Positions 17,173 to 27,168 of a DNA stretch of 64,000 nucleotides are shown one piece after another (the stretch's first letter is position 1; each line of letters begins with the position of its first letter). The notes under the pieces are model-generated. The model was not told the DNA's origin and searched no databases. It saw only the letters and a list, made by a program, of their open reading frames with translations. Location: assembly GCF_004361855.1 (NCBI RefSeq), contig NZ_SNWQ01000001.1, positions 682,001 through 746,000 on the forward strand, given 5' to 3'. A program made the translations under genes and the position numbers. This DNA comes from Kribbella caucasensis (GTDB lineage: Bacteria; Actinomycetota; Actinomycetes; Propionibacteriales; Kribbellaceae).

Positions 17173-18504
17173 ATGCGCACGATGGTCGAGGGACTCAGCG
17201 AGCTGGTCCACCTGGTCGGAGACACCATCCGGCTGTGGTGTCGGAACCTGCTGCCCCTGGTGATGTGGTTCCTGGCCGGTTACGTCGGCTTCCGGGCCGC
17301 GGTCAACGGCGCCATCTGGCTCAGCGCACATCAGCACAAGAGCCTGGCCTTCGGGATGTTCGCGGCCGGTGTGCTGGCCCAGATCGCCGCATCGGTCGGC
17401 ATGATCCGGACCTGCGCCAACTCGCTCTACCGCTGGCGCGACGCCGCCAGCGACGACGAGGACGAGACCTCCGACCCGACCCAGCAGAACCTGATGGAGC
17501 TGCTGGCGGTGACGATGCTCCCGCTGGTCGCCATCTGGTCCGCCTGGGGTTTTCTGGAGGATCAGATCGGGCAACTGTCGGCCACCAACATGGTCCAGAT
17601 CGGGCTCCAGCCGGGTGCTCAGTTCTTCAACGTCGCCGGCGACGCCTGGCGGGGCTATCTGCCGGCCATCGTCGTCCTGCTGGTCCTCCGCCGGGTGGTC
17701 GAGGCGATCGACGACCGCTGGCCGAGCCGGCCGGCCAAGTTCGTCCAGGTCTGGGCCGAGGCGTTCTTCCTGCTGATCACCGTCGTGGTGCTCCCGTCGG
17801 CGAAGAATCAGTTCATCGGGTGGTTCCAGGCGCGGAACTTCTGGTACCTCACCCTCGACTGGTGGGACGCCTTCAATAACTTCTTCGACGGCATCAACAT
17901 CCCGGTGCCGGACGGAATCGTGTTCCTCTGGGGATTCTTCTGGGACCCGCTGTGGCCGTTGTTCAAGGAAGGTGTCGGTGAGCCGCTGACCTGGCTCGCG
18001 ATCACTACAGTCGTGTTCGGACACCGAGTGCTGTCCGGCCATGGAGTTCTGCGCGGGACACGGCTGGAACAGCGGCTGGGCGGTCAGCCGGTCGTGGAGA
18101 AGCAGCCGAACCGGATCGTCGCGCTCACCAACAAGGCGCCCAACCTGCTGCTCGGCGGGCTGCGGGAGAAGTTCTACCCCACCTTGAACGCGTTCCGGCT
18201 GCTGGTCCGATCCGGTCCGGTCTTCCTGGGCGTGGTCTGCCTGGTCTACACCCTCTACACGCTCGGCGACCAGTGGACGTTCGTGGGCATCCAGCGGCTG
18301 CTCGGCGTCCACGGCGAGCGCTGGGGCTTGATGAACCACGAGATCGCCTCGCTGATCAAGGACGTGCTGTTCGAGACCTTCCGGATCGCCCTGCTGGCGG
18401 CCGCGTTCGACATGTGTATCTCGGTCAGTGCGCAGCGCCGAGCGGAGGCCGCCCAGGCGGCAGCGGCCAAGACCGAGGGCGAAGCGGCCGACGCCCGGAG
18501 TTGA
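17173..18504 (+). CDS. Polytopic membrane protein of unknown function
   Basis: The protein of 443 residues has about six to eight hydrophobic segments: residues about 23-45, 57-76, 110-130, 155-175, 190-215, 240-270, 340-365 and 390-412. Aromatic-rich pieces such as WYLTLDWWDAFNNFFDGINIPVPDG and FLWGFFWDPLWPLF stand out. I recognise no family. It sits 44 bases after DUF721 on the same strand and may be read from the dnaN operon. The start at 17173 has AGGA eight bases upstream. It is convergent with the three anchored-protein genes that follow. Confidence 0.7.
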   Translation: MRTMVEGLSELVHLVGDTIRLWCRNLLPLVMWFLAGYVGFRAAVNGAIWLSAHQHKSLAFGMFAAGVLAQIAASVGMIRTCANSLYRWRDAASDDEDETSDPTQQNLMELLAVTMLPLVAIWSAWGFLEDQIGQLSATNMVQIGLQPGAQFFNVAGDAWRGYLPAIVVLLVLRRVVEAIDDRWPSRPAKFVQVWAEAFFLLITVVVLPSAKNQFIGWFQARNFWYLTLDWWDAFNNFFDGINIPVPDGIVFLWGFFWDPLWPLFKEGVGEPLTWLAITTVVFGHRVLSGHGVLRGTRLEQRLGGQPVVEKQPNRIVALTNKAPNLLLGGLREKFYPTLNAFRLLVRSGPVFLGVVCLVYTLYTLGDQWTFVGIQRLLGVHGERWGLMNHEIASLIKDVLFETFRIALLAAAFDMCISVSAQRRAEAAQAAAAKTEGEAADARS

Positions 18505-18546
18505 GTAGTACCGGGCTGATCAGCATCGGGCTGATCGGCACTGGGA

Positions 18547-19107
18547 TCAGAAGGTGATCAGCACCCGGCGGAACTTTTCCCGGGTCTCCACCTGAATCCC
18601 GGTCAGATGCGGTACTGCGGACGCCGGCACCACGAAGACCTTCGCGATCTTGCCGGTCTCGTTCCGCTTGATCGGCATGTCGTCGTTCCCGCAATAGGTG
18701 GACAGCGGCAGCCGGAACACGTCCTTGCTCTTCCAGACGTTGCCGCGATCGTCGCGCAGCGCGGCGTCACAGGTGAATCCGCCATCGTTCATCTTCAGAC
18801 CGTCCAGCGGGGTGACGGAGACCGTCACCAGGATCACGACCGAGCCGGCGACGTTGTCGTCCACCTCGATCGCCTTCTTCTCCTCGTCGACCAGCCGGGT
18901 GTACGGCTGCATCGAATCGATCTTCCAGGTCACCTTCTCGATCGTCACCGGGCCGCCGTCGACCACCTCCGTGACGGCACCTTCGTTCCACAGCCGTTCT
19001 TCGTCGCCAAGGTAGGTCCGGAGCAACAGGTACGCGCTCAGGCCGAGCAGCACGACCAGGAGCGAGAGCTGGGCCGTCAGCCGGAAGAAGCGGTTGGAGA
19101 TTCTCAT
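18547..19107 (-). CDS. Membrane-anchored extracytoplasmic protein (third of a coupled trio)
   Basis: This hypothetical protein has 186 residues. Residues 12-30 form a single N-terminal helix (LTAQLSLLVVLLGLSAYLLL) and the rest is a hydrophilic, beta-rich domain presumed outside the cell. Two cysteines (in FTCDAAL and STYCGND) could form a disulfide. The strand pattern resembles DUF4352-type immunoglobulin-like domains, but I cannot assign it firmly. The ATG overlaps the stop of the preceding gene by four bases. Confidence 0.6.
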   Translation of the reverse strand: MRISNRFFRLTAQLSLLVVLLGLSAYLLLRTYLGDEERLWNEGAVTEVVDGGPVTIEKVTWKIDSMQPYTRLVDEEKKAIEVDDNVAGSVVILVTVSVTPLDGLKMNDGGFTCDAALRDDRGNVWKSKDVFRLPLSTYCGNDDMPIKRNETGKIAKVFVVPASAVPHLTGIQVETREKFRRVLITF

Positions 19108-19697
19108 TCGGCCACCCGGGTGGTCTCATCGGGCATCACGTACTCGTCGGCGGCGCCGTCGATCGACCGTTGGGCGATTTCTTCGCTGGGCACCGCGAGG
19201 TCGATCGACAGGTCCTGGGCCAGCGAGTTGAAGAACTGGGTCCTCTTCAGATAGAAGGTCAGGCCGGTCACGTCGGCCGGGTTGACCTCGAACACGAAGG
19301 CTCCGGTCTGGGCGAACCCGGGCTCGGGGAAGCTGACGCTGTCCCCGATCACCTCGGTCACAGGTTCGTAGACCGAGCCGCCGTCGGCCCTCAGCATCAC
19401 GCTGTTGGTGCCGGGGTCCTTGCCGCCGCGGACGGCGTCGTACTCGATCGCGACGAAGATGCCCTTCGTCTGCACCATCTTGTCGTCGGACTCGTCCGCC
19501 TGGAACGACTTGACGAAGCGCATCCGGGTGATGGTCAGCTTCGAGTCGCCGTACTCGAGCTCCTCGCCGATCGTGCCGCTGGTGACGACCCGGTCCTGTT
19601 TGTCGAACACCTGCTCGGGCTCGCCCAGCCGGGTCAGACCGCCGAGCAGGACGAAGATGACGCCGATCACGACGGTCGCCGGACGGTAGAGCTTCAC
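19104..19697 (-). CDS. Membrane-anchored extracytoplasmic protein (second of a coupled trio)
   Basis: This hypothetical protein has 197 residues. An N-terminal helix (residues 5-22, RPATVVIGVIFVLLGGLT) anchors an acidic beta-rich domain. Segments such as YGDSKLTITRMRFVKSF and GIFVAIEYDAV recall the strand pairs of DUF4352/telokin-like domains, in which a titration-like 'effect on growth' motif is absent. Function unknown. It overlaps both neighbours by four bases, so the three proteins are probably made in fixed ratio. Confidence 0.6.
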   Translation of the reverse strand: MKLYRPATVVIGVIFVLLGGLTRLGEPEQVFDKQDRVVTSGTIGEELEYGDSKLTITRMRFVKSFQADESDDKMVQTKGIFVAIEYDAVRGGKDPGTNSVMLRADGGSVYEPVTEVIGDSVSFPEPGFAQTGAFVFEVNPADVTGLTFYLKRTQFFNSLAQDLSIDLAVPSEEIAQRSIDGAADEYVMPDETTRVAE

Positions 19698-20320
19698 TTC
19701 TCCTCCGTCTCGATCGTCGTCGGCAGCCGGACCACGCTGATCGCTGTCTCGGCCCCCCAGTACTTGTCGTCGGTGGCGCCGGTCAGCTCGCTGGCGGCGT
19801 CGTACTGCTCGCCCATCACGCCGATCTCGACCTCCTTCGCGTCGAAGTCGACCGGCACCTCGAACTTGGCCGAGCAGGACTCCGACGGCAGGCCGTAGAC
19901 GAAGACGTAGCCCAGCTCGTCATGGCAGGTGGCGCCATTCGAGTCGATCGGGTCCTCGCCACCGCCGACAACGAGTTTCAGCAGCCCGCCGGACATATAC
20001 GTACTCGTCTGCTCCTCGTCATCGATGTTCTTGATGTCGAGGTACACCTCGAGACGGGTCTCGGCCTTGCTGTACTCACCCTTCGGCTTGCGGATGATCT
20101 TGGCGCTGGTGAAGCCGAACTCGAACCGGCCGGCCTCGACCGTGACCGGGGCGGTCAGCGTGGGGACCGAGCGGCCCTTGTGCTCCTTCCAGCCGCCGGT
20201 GAGCCAGATGACCACGGCGAGTACGACGACGACGGCGAGGGCGATCAGCCATTTGCGGCGGTGCCGGTGGATCACCCGGTCGGCGATCATGGCGTCGATG
20301 ACGTCGTCGAGACTTTCCAC
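19694..20320 (-). CDS. Membrane-anchored extracytoplasmic protein (first of a coupled trio)
   Basis: This hypothetical protein has 208 residues. About 25 cytoplasmic residues (ESLDDVIDAMIADRVIHRHRRK) precede a helix at about 27-44 and a beta-rich outer domain with two cysteines (ATCHDELGYVF, SESCSAKFEV). The GTG at 20320 is chosen because the upstream part of the frame is Pro/Gly-rich and lacks the protein-like pattern. It leads the minus-strand operon that reads toward the origin, against the direction of replication and of the gyrase genes. Confidence 0.6.
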   Translation of the reverse strand: MESLDDVIDAMIADRVIHRHRRKWLIALAVVVVLAVVIWLTGGWKEHKGRSVPTLTAPVTVEAGRFEFGFTSAKIIRKPKGEYSKAETRLEVYLDIKNIDDEEQTSTYMSGGLLKLVVGGGEDPIDSNGATCHDELGYVFVYGLPSESCSAKFEVPVDFDAKEVEIGVMGEQYDAASELTGATDDKYWGAETAISVVRLPTTIETEEK

Positions 20321-20723
20321 GGCAGTGATCCTAAGCGCCGGTGGGTGCGGCGGCCGGGTGGTTCCGGAACCCGGCCGGATCACGGTTGGATCCCCGGTCG
20401 GATCGCCGGTCCGGGTCTCGGAAATCAGACGGTCAGGGACAAGTCGGTCAGAAGCCACTGAGCGCCCGTGAGCGCTTTCCGAGCCCCCACCCGCGAGAGG
20501 GGACATGGCGAGGAGGGAGAAAAGACGCCCTGTCCACAGTTTCGGCCGCCTCATGGCCGGTTCTGCTTCGCTCGACAGGTAGACTGGGGCCGTTGAGAGA
20601 GCCGCTGCTACTGATCAGGCCACCGACGGGCCGGAAACAGGGTCCGAGGTCCGGGACGGTAGGGGCGGCTTCCACTGTGCATCGATGCCCCGTGTACGCG
20701 GGGTCCGAGGAGGACAACAGACG
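20321..20723. promoter_or_regulatory. Divergent spacer upstream of gyrB
   Basis: This 403-bp stretch holds no supported gene. It must contain the gyrB promoter; TAGACT at 20580-20585 is a possible -10 box, but I see no good -35. One DnaA-box-like CTGTCCACA lies at 20530-20538. AGCGC/GCGCT arms at 20461-20476 form a small palindrome. Confidence 0.45.
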
Positions 20724-22760
20724 GTGACCGACGAGCCGACCGAGATCGACGCAAACCCGTCCGCCGACAGCATCGGCACCGTCGTACCAGACAGCGTGAT
20801 CCCCTCCAGTCTCGTGGAGAAGGAGTACGACGCGAGCGCGATCCAGGTCCTCGAGGGCCTCGACGCGGTCCGGAAGCGTCCCGGTATGTACATCGGGTCC
20901 ACCGGTGAGCGGGGTCTGCATCACCTGGTCACCGAGGTGGTTGACAACGCCGTGGACGAGGCCCTCGCCGGGTACTGCGACAAGATCATCGTCACCCTGC
21001 TGGCCGACGGCGGAGTCCGGGTCAAGGACAACGGCCGTGGCATCCCCGTCGGCATCGTCGAGTCCGAGGGCAAGCCGGCCGTCACCGTCGTACTGACCGT
21101 GCTGCACGCCGGCGGCAAGTTCGGCGGCGGTGGGTACAAGGTGTCCGGCGGTCTGCACGGTGTCGGTGTGTCCGTGGTGAACGCGCTGTCCACCCGGCTG
21201 CGGGTCGACGTCGAGCAGAACGGCAAGGAATACACCCAGTCGTTCACCATCGGCGTCCCGGACGCGGACCTGGAAGAGATCGGCCCGTCCGACGGCCACG
21301 GCACCACCGTCACCTTCTGGGCCAGCCCGGACGTCTTCGAGACCACCACCTACTCGTACGAGACGCTGTCCACCCGCTTCCGCGAGTACGCCTTCCTGAA
21401 CAAGGGCCTGGAGATCGTGATCCGGGACGAGCGGCCGGACCACACCGAGGACGGCAACCCGGTCGAGCAGTCGTTCCGGTACGACGACGGCCTGATCGAC
21501 TTCGTGAAGTACCTGACCGGGACCCGCGAGACCGTGCACCGCGACGTGATCGCCTTCGAGGCCGCGCAGAACGAGGACAACCTCAGCCTCGAGCTCGCGA
21601 TGCAGTGGAGCGGATCGTTCCAGGAGTCCGTGCACACGTTCGCGAACACGATCAACACGCACGAGGGCGGCACCCACGAAGAGGGGTTCCGCGCCGCGCT
21701 CACCTCATTGGTCAACTCGTTCGGCGAGGACCAGGGGATGATCAAGAAGAAAGAGGACAGGCTCACCGGTGACGACGTCCGGGAGGGCCTGACCGCGATC
21801 ATCTCGGTCAAGCTGGGCGAGCCGCAGTTCGAGGGCCAGACCAAGACCAAGCTCGGCAACACCGAGGTCAAGGGTTTCGTCCAGAAGGTCGTGAACGACC
21901 GGCTGGGCGCCTGGTTCGAGCAGAACCCGACCGAGGGCCGCGAGATCATCCGCAAGGCGACCGCGGCCGCGAGCGCCCGGATCGCCGCCCGCAAGGCGCG
22001 CGACCTGGCCCGCAACCGCAAGGGCCTGCTGGGTGGCGGCGGGCTGCCGGGCAAGCTGTCCGACTGCCAGTCGACCAATCCGGAGGAGTGCGAGGTCTAC
22101 ATCGTCGAGGGTGACTCGGCGGGCGGCTCCGCGAAGGGCGGCCGGGACCCGAAGTTCCAGGCGATCCTGCCGATCCGGGGCAAGATCCTGAACGTCGAGA
22201 AGGCCCGGATCGACAAGGTGCTGCAGAACAACGAGGTGCAGGCGATCATCTCCGCCCTCGGTACCGGCATCCACGAGGACTTCGACGAGGAGAAGCTGCG
22301 GTACCACAAGATCGTGATCATGGCCGACGCCGACGTCGACGGCCAGCACATCCGGACCCTGCTGCTGACCCTGCTGTTCCGGTTCATGCGGCCGCTGATC
22401 GAGCGCGGTCACGTGTACGCCGCGCAGCCGCCGCTGTACAAGATCCGCTGGAGCAACGGGCCGCACGAGCTGGCCTACACCGAGCGGGAGAAGGACGGCC
22501 TGATGGCGGCCGGCTTCGAGGCGGGCAAGAAGCTGCCCAAGGAGAACGGGACCCAGCGCTACAAGGGTCTGGGTGAGATGAACGCGCAGGAGCTGTGGGA
22601 GACCACGATGGACCCGGCCAACCGGGTGCTGCTGCAGATCACCCTGGACGACGCCGCGAGGGCCGACGAGACCTTCGCGACGCTGATGGGCGACGACATC
22701 GAGGCCCGCCGGAACTTCATCCAGCGCAACGCCAAGGACGTCCGCTTTCTTGATATTTAG
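20724..22760 (+). CDS. gyrB: DNA gyrase subunit B
   Basis: This is the ATPase subunit of gyrase, which introduces negative supercoils with GyrA. The 678-residue protein shows the GHKL ATP site ([40 protein letters not shown]), the transducer domain, and the TOPRIM metal site [14 protein letters not shown] and DADVDGQHI. It ends [13 protein letters not shown], as usual. The GTG at 20724 follows GAGGAGGA; the frame is open further upstream without family similarity. gyrA starts 94 bases downstream. Confidence 0.98.
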   Translation: MTDEPTEIDANPSADSIGTVVPDSVIPSSLVEKEYDASAIQVLEGLDAVRKRPGMYIGSTGERGLHHLVTEVVDNAVDEALAGYCDKIIVTLLADGGVRVKDNGRGIPVGIVESEGKPAVTVVLTVLHAGGKFGGGGYKVSGGLHGVGVSVVNALSTRLRVDVEQNGKEYTQSFTIGVPDADLEEIGPSDGHGTTVTFWASPDVFETTTYSYETLSTRFREYAFLNKGLEIVIRDERPDHTEDGNPVEQSFRYDDGLIDFVKYLTGTRETVHRDVIAFEAAQNEDNLSLELAMQWSGSFQESVHTFANTINTHEGGTHEEGFRAALTSLVNSFGEDQGMIKKKEDRLTGDDVREGLTAIISVKLGEPQFEGQTKTKLGNTEVKGFVQKVVNDRLGAWFEQNPTEGREIIRKATAAASARIAARKARDLARNRKGLLGGGGLPGKLSDCQSTNPEECEVYIVEGDSAGGSAKGGRDPKFQAILPIRGKILNVEKARIDKVLQNNEVQAIISALGTGIHEDFDEEKLRYHKIVIMADADVDGQHIRTLLLTLLFRFMRPLIERGHVYAAQPPLYKIRWSNGPHELAYTEREKDGLMAAGFEAGKKLPKENGTQRYKGLGEMNAQELWETTMDPANRVLLQITLDDAARADETFATLMGDDIEARRNFIQRNAKDVRFLDI

Positions 22761-22854
22761 CGCAGCCTCGACATCTGAGGACCGCCGCCCGGGCCGCCGG
22801 GCGGCCACCACAGCTTCGCCGTACTGACCGACGTATTGAACCGAACGGGACGAG

Positions 22855-25506
22855 ATGACCGAGACCCCCACTTCGCCGGGACACGACCGGATCGAGCCGC
22901 TCGATCTGCAGACGGAGATGCAGCAGTCGTACCTCGACTACGCGATGGCCGTCATCGTCGGCCGCGCCCTGCCCGAGGTCCGTGACGGCCTCAAGCCGGT
23001 GCACCGCCGCATCCTCTACGCGATGTACGACGGCGGCTATCGGCCGGACCGTGGCTTCTCCAAGTGCTCGCGTGTCGTCGGTGACGTGATGGGTCAGTAC
23101 CACCCGCACGGCGACTCGGCGATCTACGACACCCTGGTCCGGCTGGCGCAGCCGTGGGTGATGCGGGCGCCGATGATCCAGGGCCAGGGCAACTTCGGCT
23201 CGCCGGGTAACGACCCGGCCGCCGCGATGCGGTACACCGAGTGCCGGCTGGCTCCGCTGGCGATGGAGATGGTGCGCGACATCGACCAGGAGACGGTCGA
23301 CTTCCGCCCCAACTACGACGGTCGCTCGCAGGAGCCGGTGATCCTGCCCAGCCGTTTCCCGAACCTGCTGGTGAACGGCTCGGCCGGTATCGCCGTCGGG
23401 ATGGCGACCCAGATCCCGCCGCACAACCTGCGCGAGGTCGCCGCCGCCGCGAACTGGTGCCTGGAGAACCCGGACGCCAGCCAGGAGGAGATCCTGGCCG
23501 CCTGCATGGAGCACATCAAGGGCCCGGACTTCCCGAACGGCGCCCTGGTGGTCGGCTACAAGGGCATCGACGACGCCTACCGCACCGGTCGTGGCTCCGT
23601 CACGATGCGCGCGGTGGTGGACATCGAGGAAGACGCGAAGGGCCGCACCAGCCTGGTCGTCACCCAGCTGCCGTACATGGTCAACCCGGACAACCTGGCG
23701 CAGAAGATCGCCGAGCTGGTCAACACCGGCAAGATGAGCGGCATCGCCGACATCCGGGACGACACCTCGTCCCGGACCGGCCAGCGCCTGGTGATCGTGC
23801 TGAAGCGCGACGCCCAGCCCCGGGTCGTGCTGAACAACCTCTACAAGCACACGCAACTGCAGGACACCTTCGGCTGCAACATGCTCGCCCTGGTCGACGG
23901 TGTGCCGCGGACGCTGAGCCTGGACTTGTTCATCACGCACTGGCTTGAGCACCAGATCGAGGTCATCCAGCGGCGGACCCGGTACCGCCTGCGTGAGGCC
24001 GAGAAGCAGGCCCACGTCTACCGCGGTCTGGTCAAGGCGCTCGACGCGCTGGACGAGGTGATCGCCCTGATCCGGCGCAGCCCGGACGTCGAGGACGCCC
24101 GGACCGGCCTGATCTCGCTGCTGGAGATCGACGAGATCCAGGCCCAGGCGATCCTGGACATGCAGCTGCGCCGGCTGGCCGCCCTCGAACGGCAGAAGAT
24201 CATCGACCGGCTGAACGAGCTCGAGGCCGTCATCGCCGACCTCGAGGACATCCTGGCCAGCCCGATCCGGCAGCGGAACATCGTCCGCGACGAGCTGGCC
24301 GAGATCGTGGAGAAGTTCGGCGACGAGCGGCGTACCGAGATCATCGCGGCCGACGGCGACCTGTCCGTCCAGGACCTGGTGCCGGACGAGGACGTCGTCG
24401 TCACCATCACCCGCGGCGGCTACGCCAAGCGGACCAAGACTGACCTGTACCGCGTCCAGAACCGCGGCGGCAAGGGAGTTCGCGGCGCGACCATGCGGGC
24501 CGAGGACGAGATCGGCCACTTCTTCGCCACCACGAACCACCACTGGATGCTGTTCTTCACCACCAAAGGCCGGGTCTACCGGGCCAAGGTGTGGCAGCTG
24601 CCCGAGTCGGCGCGGGACGCCAAGGGATCGCATGTGGCCGGTCTGCTCTCGTTCCAGCCGGACGAGGAGATCGCCCAGGTGCTGACCCTGCGCGACTACG
24701 AGCAGTCCGACTACCTGGTGCTCGCCACCAAGCGGGGGCTGGTCAAGAAGACCGCGCTGACCGATTACGACTCCGCCCGGCAGAGCGGCATCATCGCGGT
24801 GAACTTCCGCGAGGAGGACGACGAGCTGATCGGCGCCGACCTGGCGACCGCCGTGGACGACCTGCTGCTGGTGTCGAGGAAGGGCCAGTCGATCCGGTTC
24901 ACCGCGAACGACGAGCAGCTGCGGCCGATGGGCCGGGCCACCTCCGGCGTCACCGGGATGAAGTTCCGCCCCGGCGACGAACTGCTGTCGATGTCGGTGA
25001 TCCGGGCCGGGACGGAGGAGGACGAGCAGTACGTCTTCACCGTCACCGATGCCGGCTACGCCAAGCGCAGCCGGGTCTCGGAGTACCGGCAGCAGGGGCG
25101 TGGTGGGCTCGGGATCAAGGCGGTCAAGCTGAACGACGAGCGTGGCTCGCTGGTCGGCGCGATCATCGTCGGGGACGGCGACCAGGTGCTGGCGATCAAG
25201 TCCAGCGGCCAGGTCGTCCGGAGCCGGGTGGACAGCGTGCCGGTGAAGGGCCGCGACACGATGGGCGTGAAGTTCGCCGGCGTCGGCGAGTCGGACGCGG
25301 TGGTCGCGATCGCTCATAACACCGACCTCACGGTGAGTGAGGAGGGTGTCGTGATCAGCGCGGATGCGGTCGAGGATGCCCAGGATGTGGACGGTTCGAC
25401 AACCGAAACCACCCCTGAGAGCGTCCAGGATGGTGACAACCATTCGACTGACGCCGACGGCACGGCTACCGTCGATGACGACGAAGCCGGCCAGGAGGGC
25501 ATCTGA
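22855..25506 (+). CDS. gyrA: DNA gyrase subunit A
   Basis: This subunit breaks and rejoins DNA. It has 883 residues. The quinolone-resistance region reads [14 protein letters not shown], with Ser88 and Asp92 at the positions most often changed in resistant strains; both look wild type. The catalytic tyrosine is Tyr127 in AMRYTECRL. The C-terminal beta-pinwheel includes the GyrA-box-like [10 protein letters not shown]. The last 45 residues are an acidic Asp/Thr-rich tail. Its stop overlaps the DUF3566 start (ATGA-type junction). Confidence 0.98.
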   Translation: MTETPTSPGHDRIEPLDLQTEMQQSYLDYAMAVIVGRALPEVRDGLKPVHRRILYAMYDGGYRPDRGFSKCSRVVGDVMGQYHPHGDSAIYDTLVRLAQPWVMRAPMIQGQGNFGSPGNDPAAAMRYTECRLAPLAMEMVRDIDQETVDFRPNYDGRSQEPVILPSRFPNLLVNGSAGIAVGMATQIPPHNLREVAAAANWCLENPDASQEEILAACMEHIKGPDFPNGALVVGYKGIDDAYRTGRGSVTMRAVVDIEEDAKGRTSLVVTQLPYMVNPDNLAQKIAELVNTGKMSGIADIRDDTSSRTGQRLVIVLKRDAQPRVVLNNLYKHTQLQDTFGCNMLALVDGVPRTLSLDLFITHWLEHQIEVIQRRTRYRLREAEKQAHVYRGLVKALDALDEVIALIRRSPDVEDARTGLISLLEIDEIQAQAILDMQLRRLAALERQKIIDRLNELEAVIADLEDILASPIRQRNIVRDELAEIVEKFGDERRTEIIAADGDLSVQDLVPDEDVVVTITRGGYAKRTKTDLYRVQNRGGKGVRGATMRAEDEIGHFFATTNHHWMLFFTTKGRVYRAKVWQLPESARDAKGSHVAGLLSFQPDEEIAQVLTLRDYEQSDYLVLATKRGLVKKTALTDYDSARQSGIIAVNFREEDDELIGADLATAVDDLLLVSRKGQSIRFTANDEQLRPMGRATSGVTGMKFRPGDELLSMSVIRAGTEEDEQYVFTVTDAGYAKRSRVSEYRQQGRGGLGIKAVKLNDERGSLVGAIIVGDGDQVLAIKSSGQVVRSRVDSVPVKGRDTMGVKFAGVGESDAVVAIAHNTDLTVSEEGVVISADAVEDAQDVDGSTTETTPESVQDGDNHSTDADGTATVDDDEAGQEGI

Positions 25507-26660
25507 TGACCAACCGTGCGAGGCCGACATGGCCTGATGGTGCGGACAACGCCAAATCCCAGCGGTCGCCCCAGGGCGGCAACGGGAAGGCGCCGTCCAA
25601 CCCACCGGCCGGACCGGCCTCCAACGGACGGGCCGGCGGTTCCCAGCCGCGGCCAGGTACGCCGAACGGGCAGAAGGCGGCCCAAAATCCGACGGATCTC
25701 CGCCCCCAGCCCCGGACGGTGAACCAGCCGCAGCCGGGGGGATCGCAGCCGGGACCGTCGGGCGGATCGCAGTCCGGTCCGTCGTCGGCCGGGTCGAAGC
25801 CAGGTTCGTCTGGGTCCAAGCCCGGGTCCTCGGTCGGATCCAAGCCGGCGCGGCCGCCGCAGCAGCCGCCGGTCCGCCCGGTCTCGAAGCAGTCGCAGCC
25901 GTCGCCCTCGATCCAGTCGTCATCGATCCCGCCGATCTCGACACATCCGGGTGTCGGTCAGCCTGGTCTGGCGGTCCCCGCGGCGAAGGCGGGGCAGTCT
26001 CCGGTGGGCCAGCGGCCGGCTTCGGTGACTCCGAGCACGCCCGGCCGGCCCGAACCGAGGCTGACCTCCGGTCCGGCGACTCCCGGGCAGCCCGCGACCC
26101 CGGCGTACGGGCAGACCGGGAAGCTGTCGTCGCCCTCGGCGAAGTCGACCGAGACGTTCGGCGATCGGGTCAGCGCGGCGAAGCAGGCCGTGCTGGACAA
26201 GGCCGCCGCGGTCAAGGAGGCGGCGAGCACCGACAAGCCGAGGCCGTCGGCGGCCACCGAACCGGCGCCGCGGCCGTCGACTCGCGGTCAGGTCCGCAAG
26301 GCGCGGCTGCGGCTGGCCCGGCTGGACCCGTGGTCGGTGATGAAGACGTCGTTCCTGCTGTCGATCGCGTTCGGCATCGTGACCTGGGTCGCGGTGTTCA
26401 TCGTCTGGTCGGCGATCGGCGCGGCCGGCGTGTTCGACAACATCAACAACACTGTGTCCGAGGTTCTCGGTACGCCGTCCGCCGAACCGTTCCGGATCGA
26501 GAACTACATCAACACCGGCAAGGTGATGGGCTTCACCACCTTGCTCGCCTGCGCGGATGTGCTGATCCTCACCGCGCTGGCGACGCTCGGATCGTTCCTC
26601 TACAACATCGCGGCCACCCTGCTGGGCGGCCTCGAGGTGACGCTCGCGTCGGAGGACTGA
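25506..26660 (+). CDS. DUF3566 transmembrane protein with disordered N-terminus
   Basis: The 384-residue protein has about 255 residues of Pro/Ser/Gln-rich disordered sequence with GSKPGSS-type repeats. The conserved DUF3566 domain follows: ARLRLARLDPWSVMKTSFLLSIAFGIVTWVAVFIVW, then a second helix LLACADVLILTALATLGSFLYNIAATLLGGLEVTL. This family nearly always follows gyrA in actinobacteria; its function is not established. Translation is probably coupled to gyrA. Confidence 0.92.
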   Translation: MTNRARPTWPDGADNAKSQRSPQGGNGKAPSNPPAGPASNGRAGGSQPRPGTPNGQKAAQNPTDLRPQPRTVNQPQPGGSQPGPSGGSQSGPSSAGSKPGSSGSKPGSSVGSKPARPPQQPPVRPVSKQSQPSPSIQSSSIPPISTHPGVGQPGLAVPAAKAGQSPVGQRPASVTPSTPGRPEPRLTSGPATPGQPATPAYGQTGKLSSPSAKSTETFGDRVSAAKQAVLDKAAAVKEAASTDKPRPSAATEPAPRPSTRGQVRKARLRLARLDPWSVMKTSFLLSIAFGIVTWVAVFIVWSAIGAAGVFDNINNTVSEVLGTPSAEPFRIENYINTGKVMGFTTLLACADVLILTALATLGSFLYNIAATLLGGLEVTLASED

Positions 26661-26670
26661 CCGCCTGGTT

Positions 26671-26714
26671 CCGGTTCCGATCCCCGCTGCCGTCGGGCCG
26701 ATCGGAACCGGTTT
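26671..26714 (+). terminator. Hairpin terminator after DUF3566
   Basis: CCGGTTCCGATC (26671-26682) pairs perfectly with GATCGGAACCGG (26700-26711). An inner CCCG/CGGG pair lies within the loop and TTT follows. It would end the gyrB-gyrA-DUF3566 transcript before the tRNA. Confidence 0.65.
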
Positions 26715-26742
26715 GGGAGACAGGGCCCGAGTGCGGTAATCT
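26713..26742 (+). promoter_or_regulatory. Candidate promoter of tRNA-Ile
   Basis: TTGGGA (26713-26718) and TAATCT (26737-26742) are separated by 18 bp, and the mature tRNA begins 25 bp after the -10 box. This is the expected distance for a stable-RNA promoter. It overlaps the end of the hairpin before it. Confidence 0.5.
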
Positions 26743-26766
26743 CTCCCGGGTTCGATCCCGCACTGC

Positions 26767-26843
26767 GGGCCTATAGCTCAGACGGTTAGAGCGCTGCCCT
26801 GATAAGGCAGAGGTCACTGGTTCAAGTCCAGTTAGGCCCACCA
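26767..26843 (+). tRNA. tRNA-Ile (GAT anticodon)
   Basis: Acceptor arms GGGCCTA (26767-26773) and TAGGCCC (26833-26839) pair fully. The anticodon stem CTGCC/GGCAG holds the loop CTGATAA with anticodon GAT at 26801-26803. GTTCAAGTCC forms the T loop. The CCA end is encoded (26841-26843). Confidence 0.97.
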
Positions 26844-26880
26844 TCCCCAACTGATCGACACACCGATCCGAGGAGTCCCG

Positions 26881-27012
26881 GTGCTGAAGAAGGTTCTGCT
26901 GGTCCTGGTAGCGAGCATCGGTGGATACTTCGCGTACAAGAAGACCCAGCAGTCCCGCGCCGACAAGGACCTCTGGGCCGAGGCCGTCGACCCGGTCACC
27001 CCGGGCCGCTGA
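26881..27012 (+). CDS. DLW-39 family small protein
   Basis: This small protein of 43 residues, MLKKVLLVLVASIGGYFAYK then KTQQSRADKDLWAEAVDPVT and PGR, lies between the two tRNA genes. It has one N-terminal hydrophobic helix (residues 4-18) and the conserved DLWAEA motif that names the actinobacterial DLW-39 family, always found in this place. GAGGAG stands upstream of the GTG start. Its function is unknown; a single-pass membrane peptide is likely. Confidence 0.9.
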   Translation: MLKKVLLVLVASIGGYFAYKKTQQSRADKDLWAEAVDPVTPGR

Positions 27013-27022
27013 TCACCCCCAC

Positions 27023-27098
27023 GGGGGCGTAGCTCAACTGGCAGAGCACTGCCTTTGCAAGGCAGGGGTTAGGGGTTCGAGTCCCCTCGTCTCCACCA
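27023..27098 (+). tRNA. tRNA-Ala (TGC anticodon)
   Basis: GGGGGCG (27023-27029) pairs with CGTCTCC (27088-27094) using two G-T wobbles. The anticodon stem CTGCC/GGCAG encloses TTTGCAA with anticodon TGC. The T loop is GGTTCGAGTCC. CCA is encoded at 27096-27098. Confidence 0.96.
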
Positions 27099-27168
27099 TC
27101 ACTCCGCTGGTCGGCGCCCGATTCTCCCGTTCCAGCTCCGAACCTCGCGGCGACTCCGCGTGCCGCAG

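Noticed and set aside
25700-25860. Short tandem repeats in the DUF3566 gene, looked at as a possible DNA repeat array
   Set aside because: The repeats are in frame (GSQPGPSGGSQ, GSKPGSSGSKPG) and fit a disordered protein segment. They are not regular enough in DNA to be a CRISPR or VNTR array.
22717-25944. An open frame of more than 1000 codons on the minus strand opposite gyrA
   Set aside because: It mirrors gyrA exactly. Long antisense frames are expected opposite high-GC genes with strong third-position bias. The translation is low-complexity, rich in Asp, Val, Arg and His, and has no family pattern.
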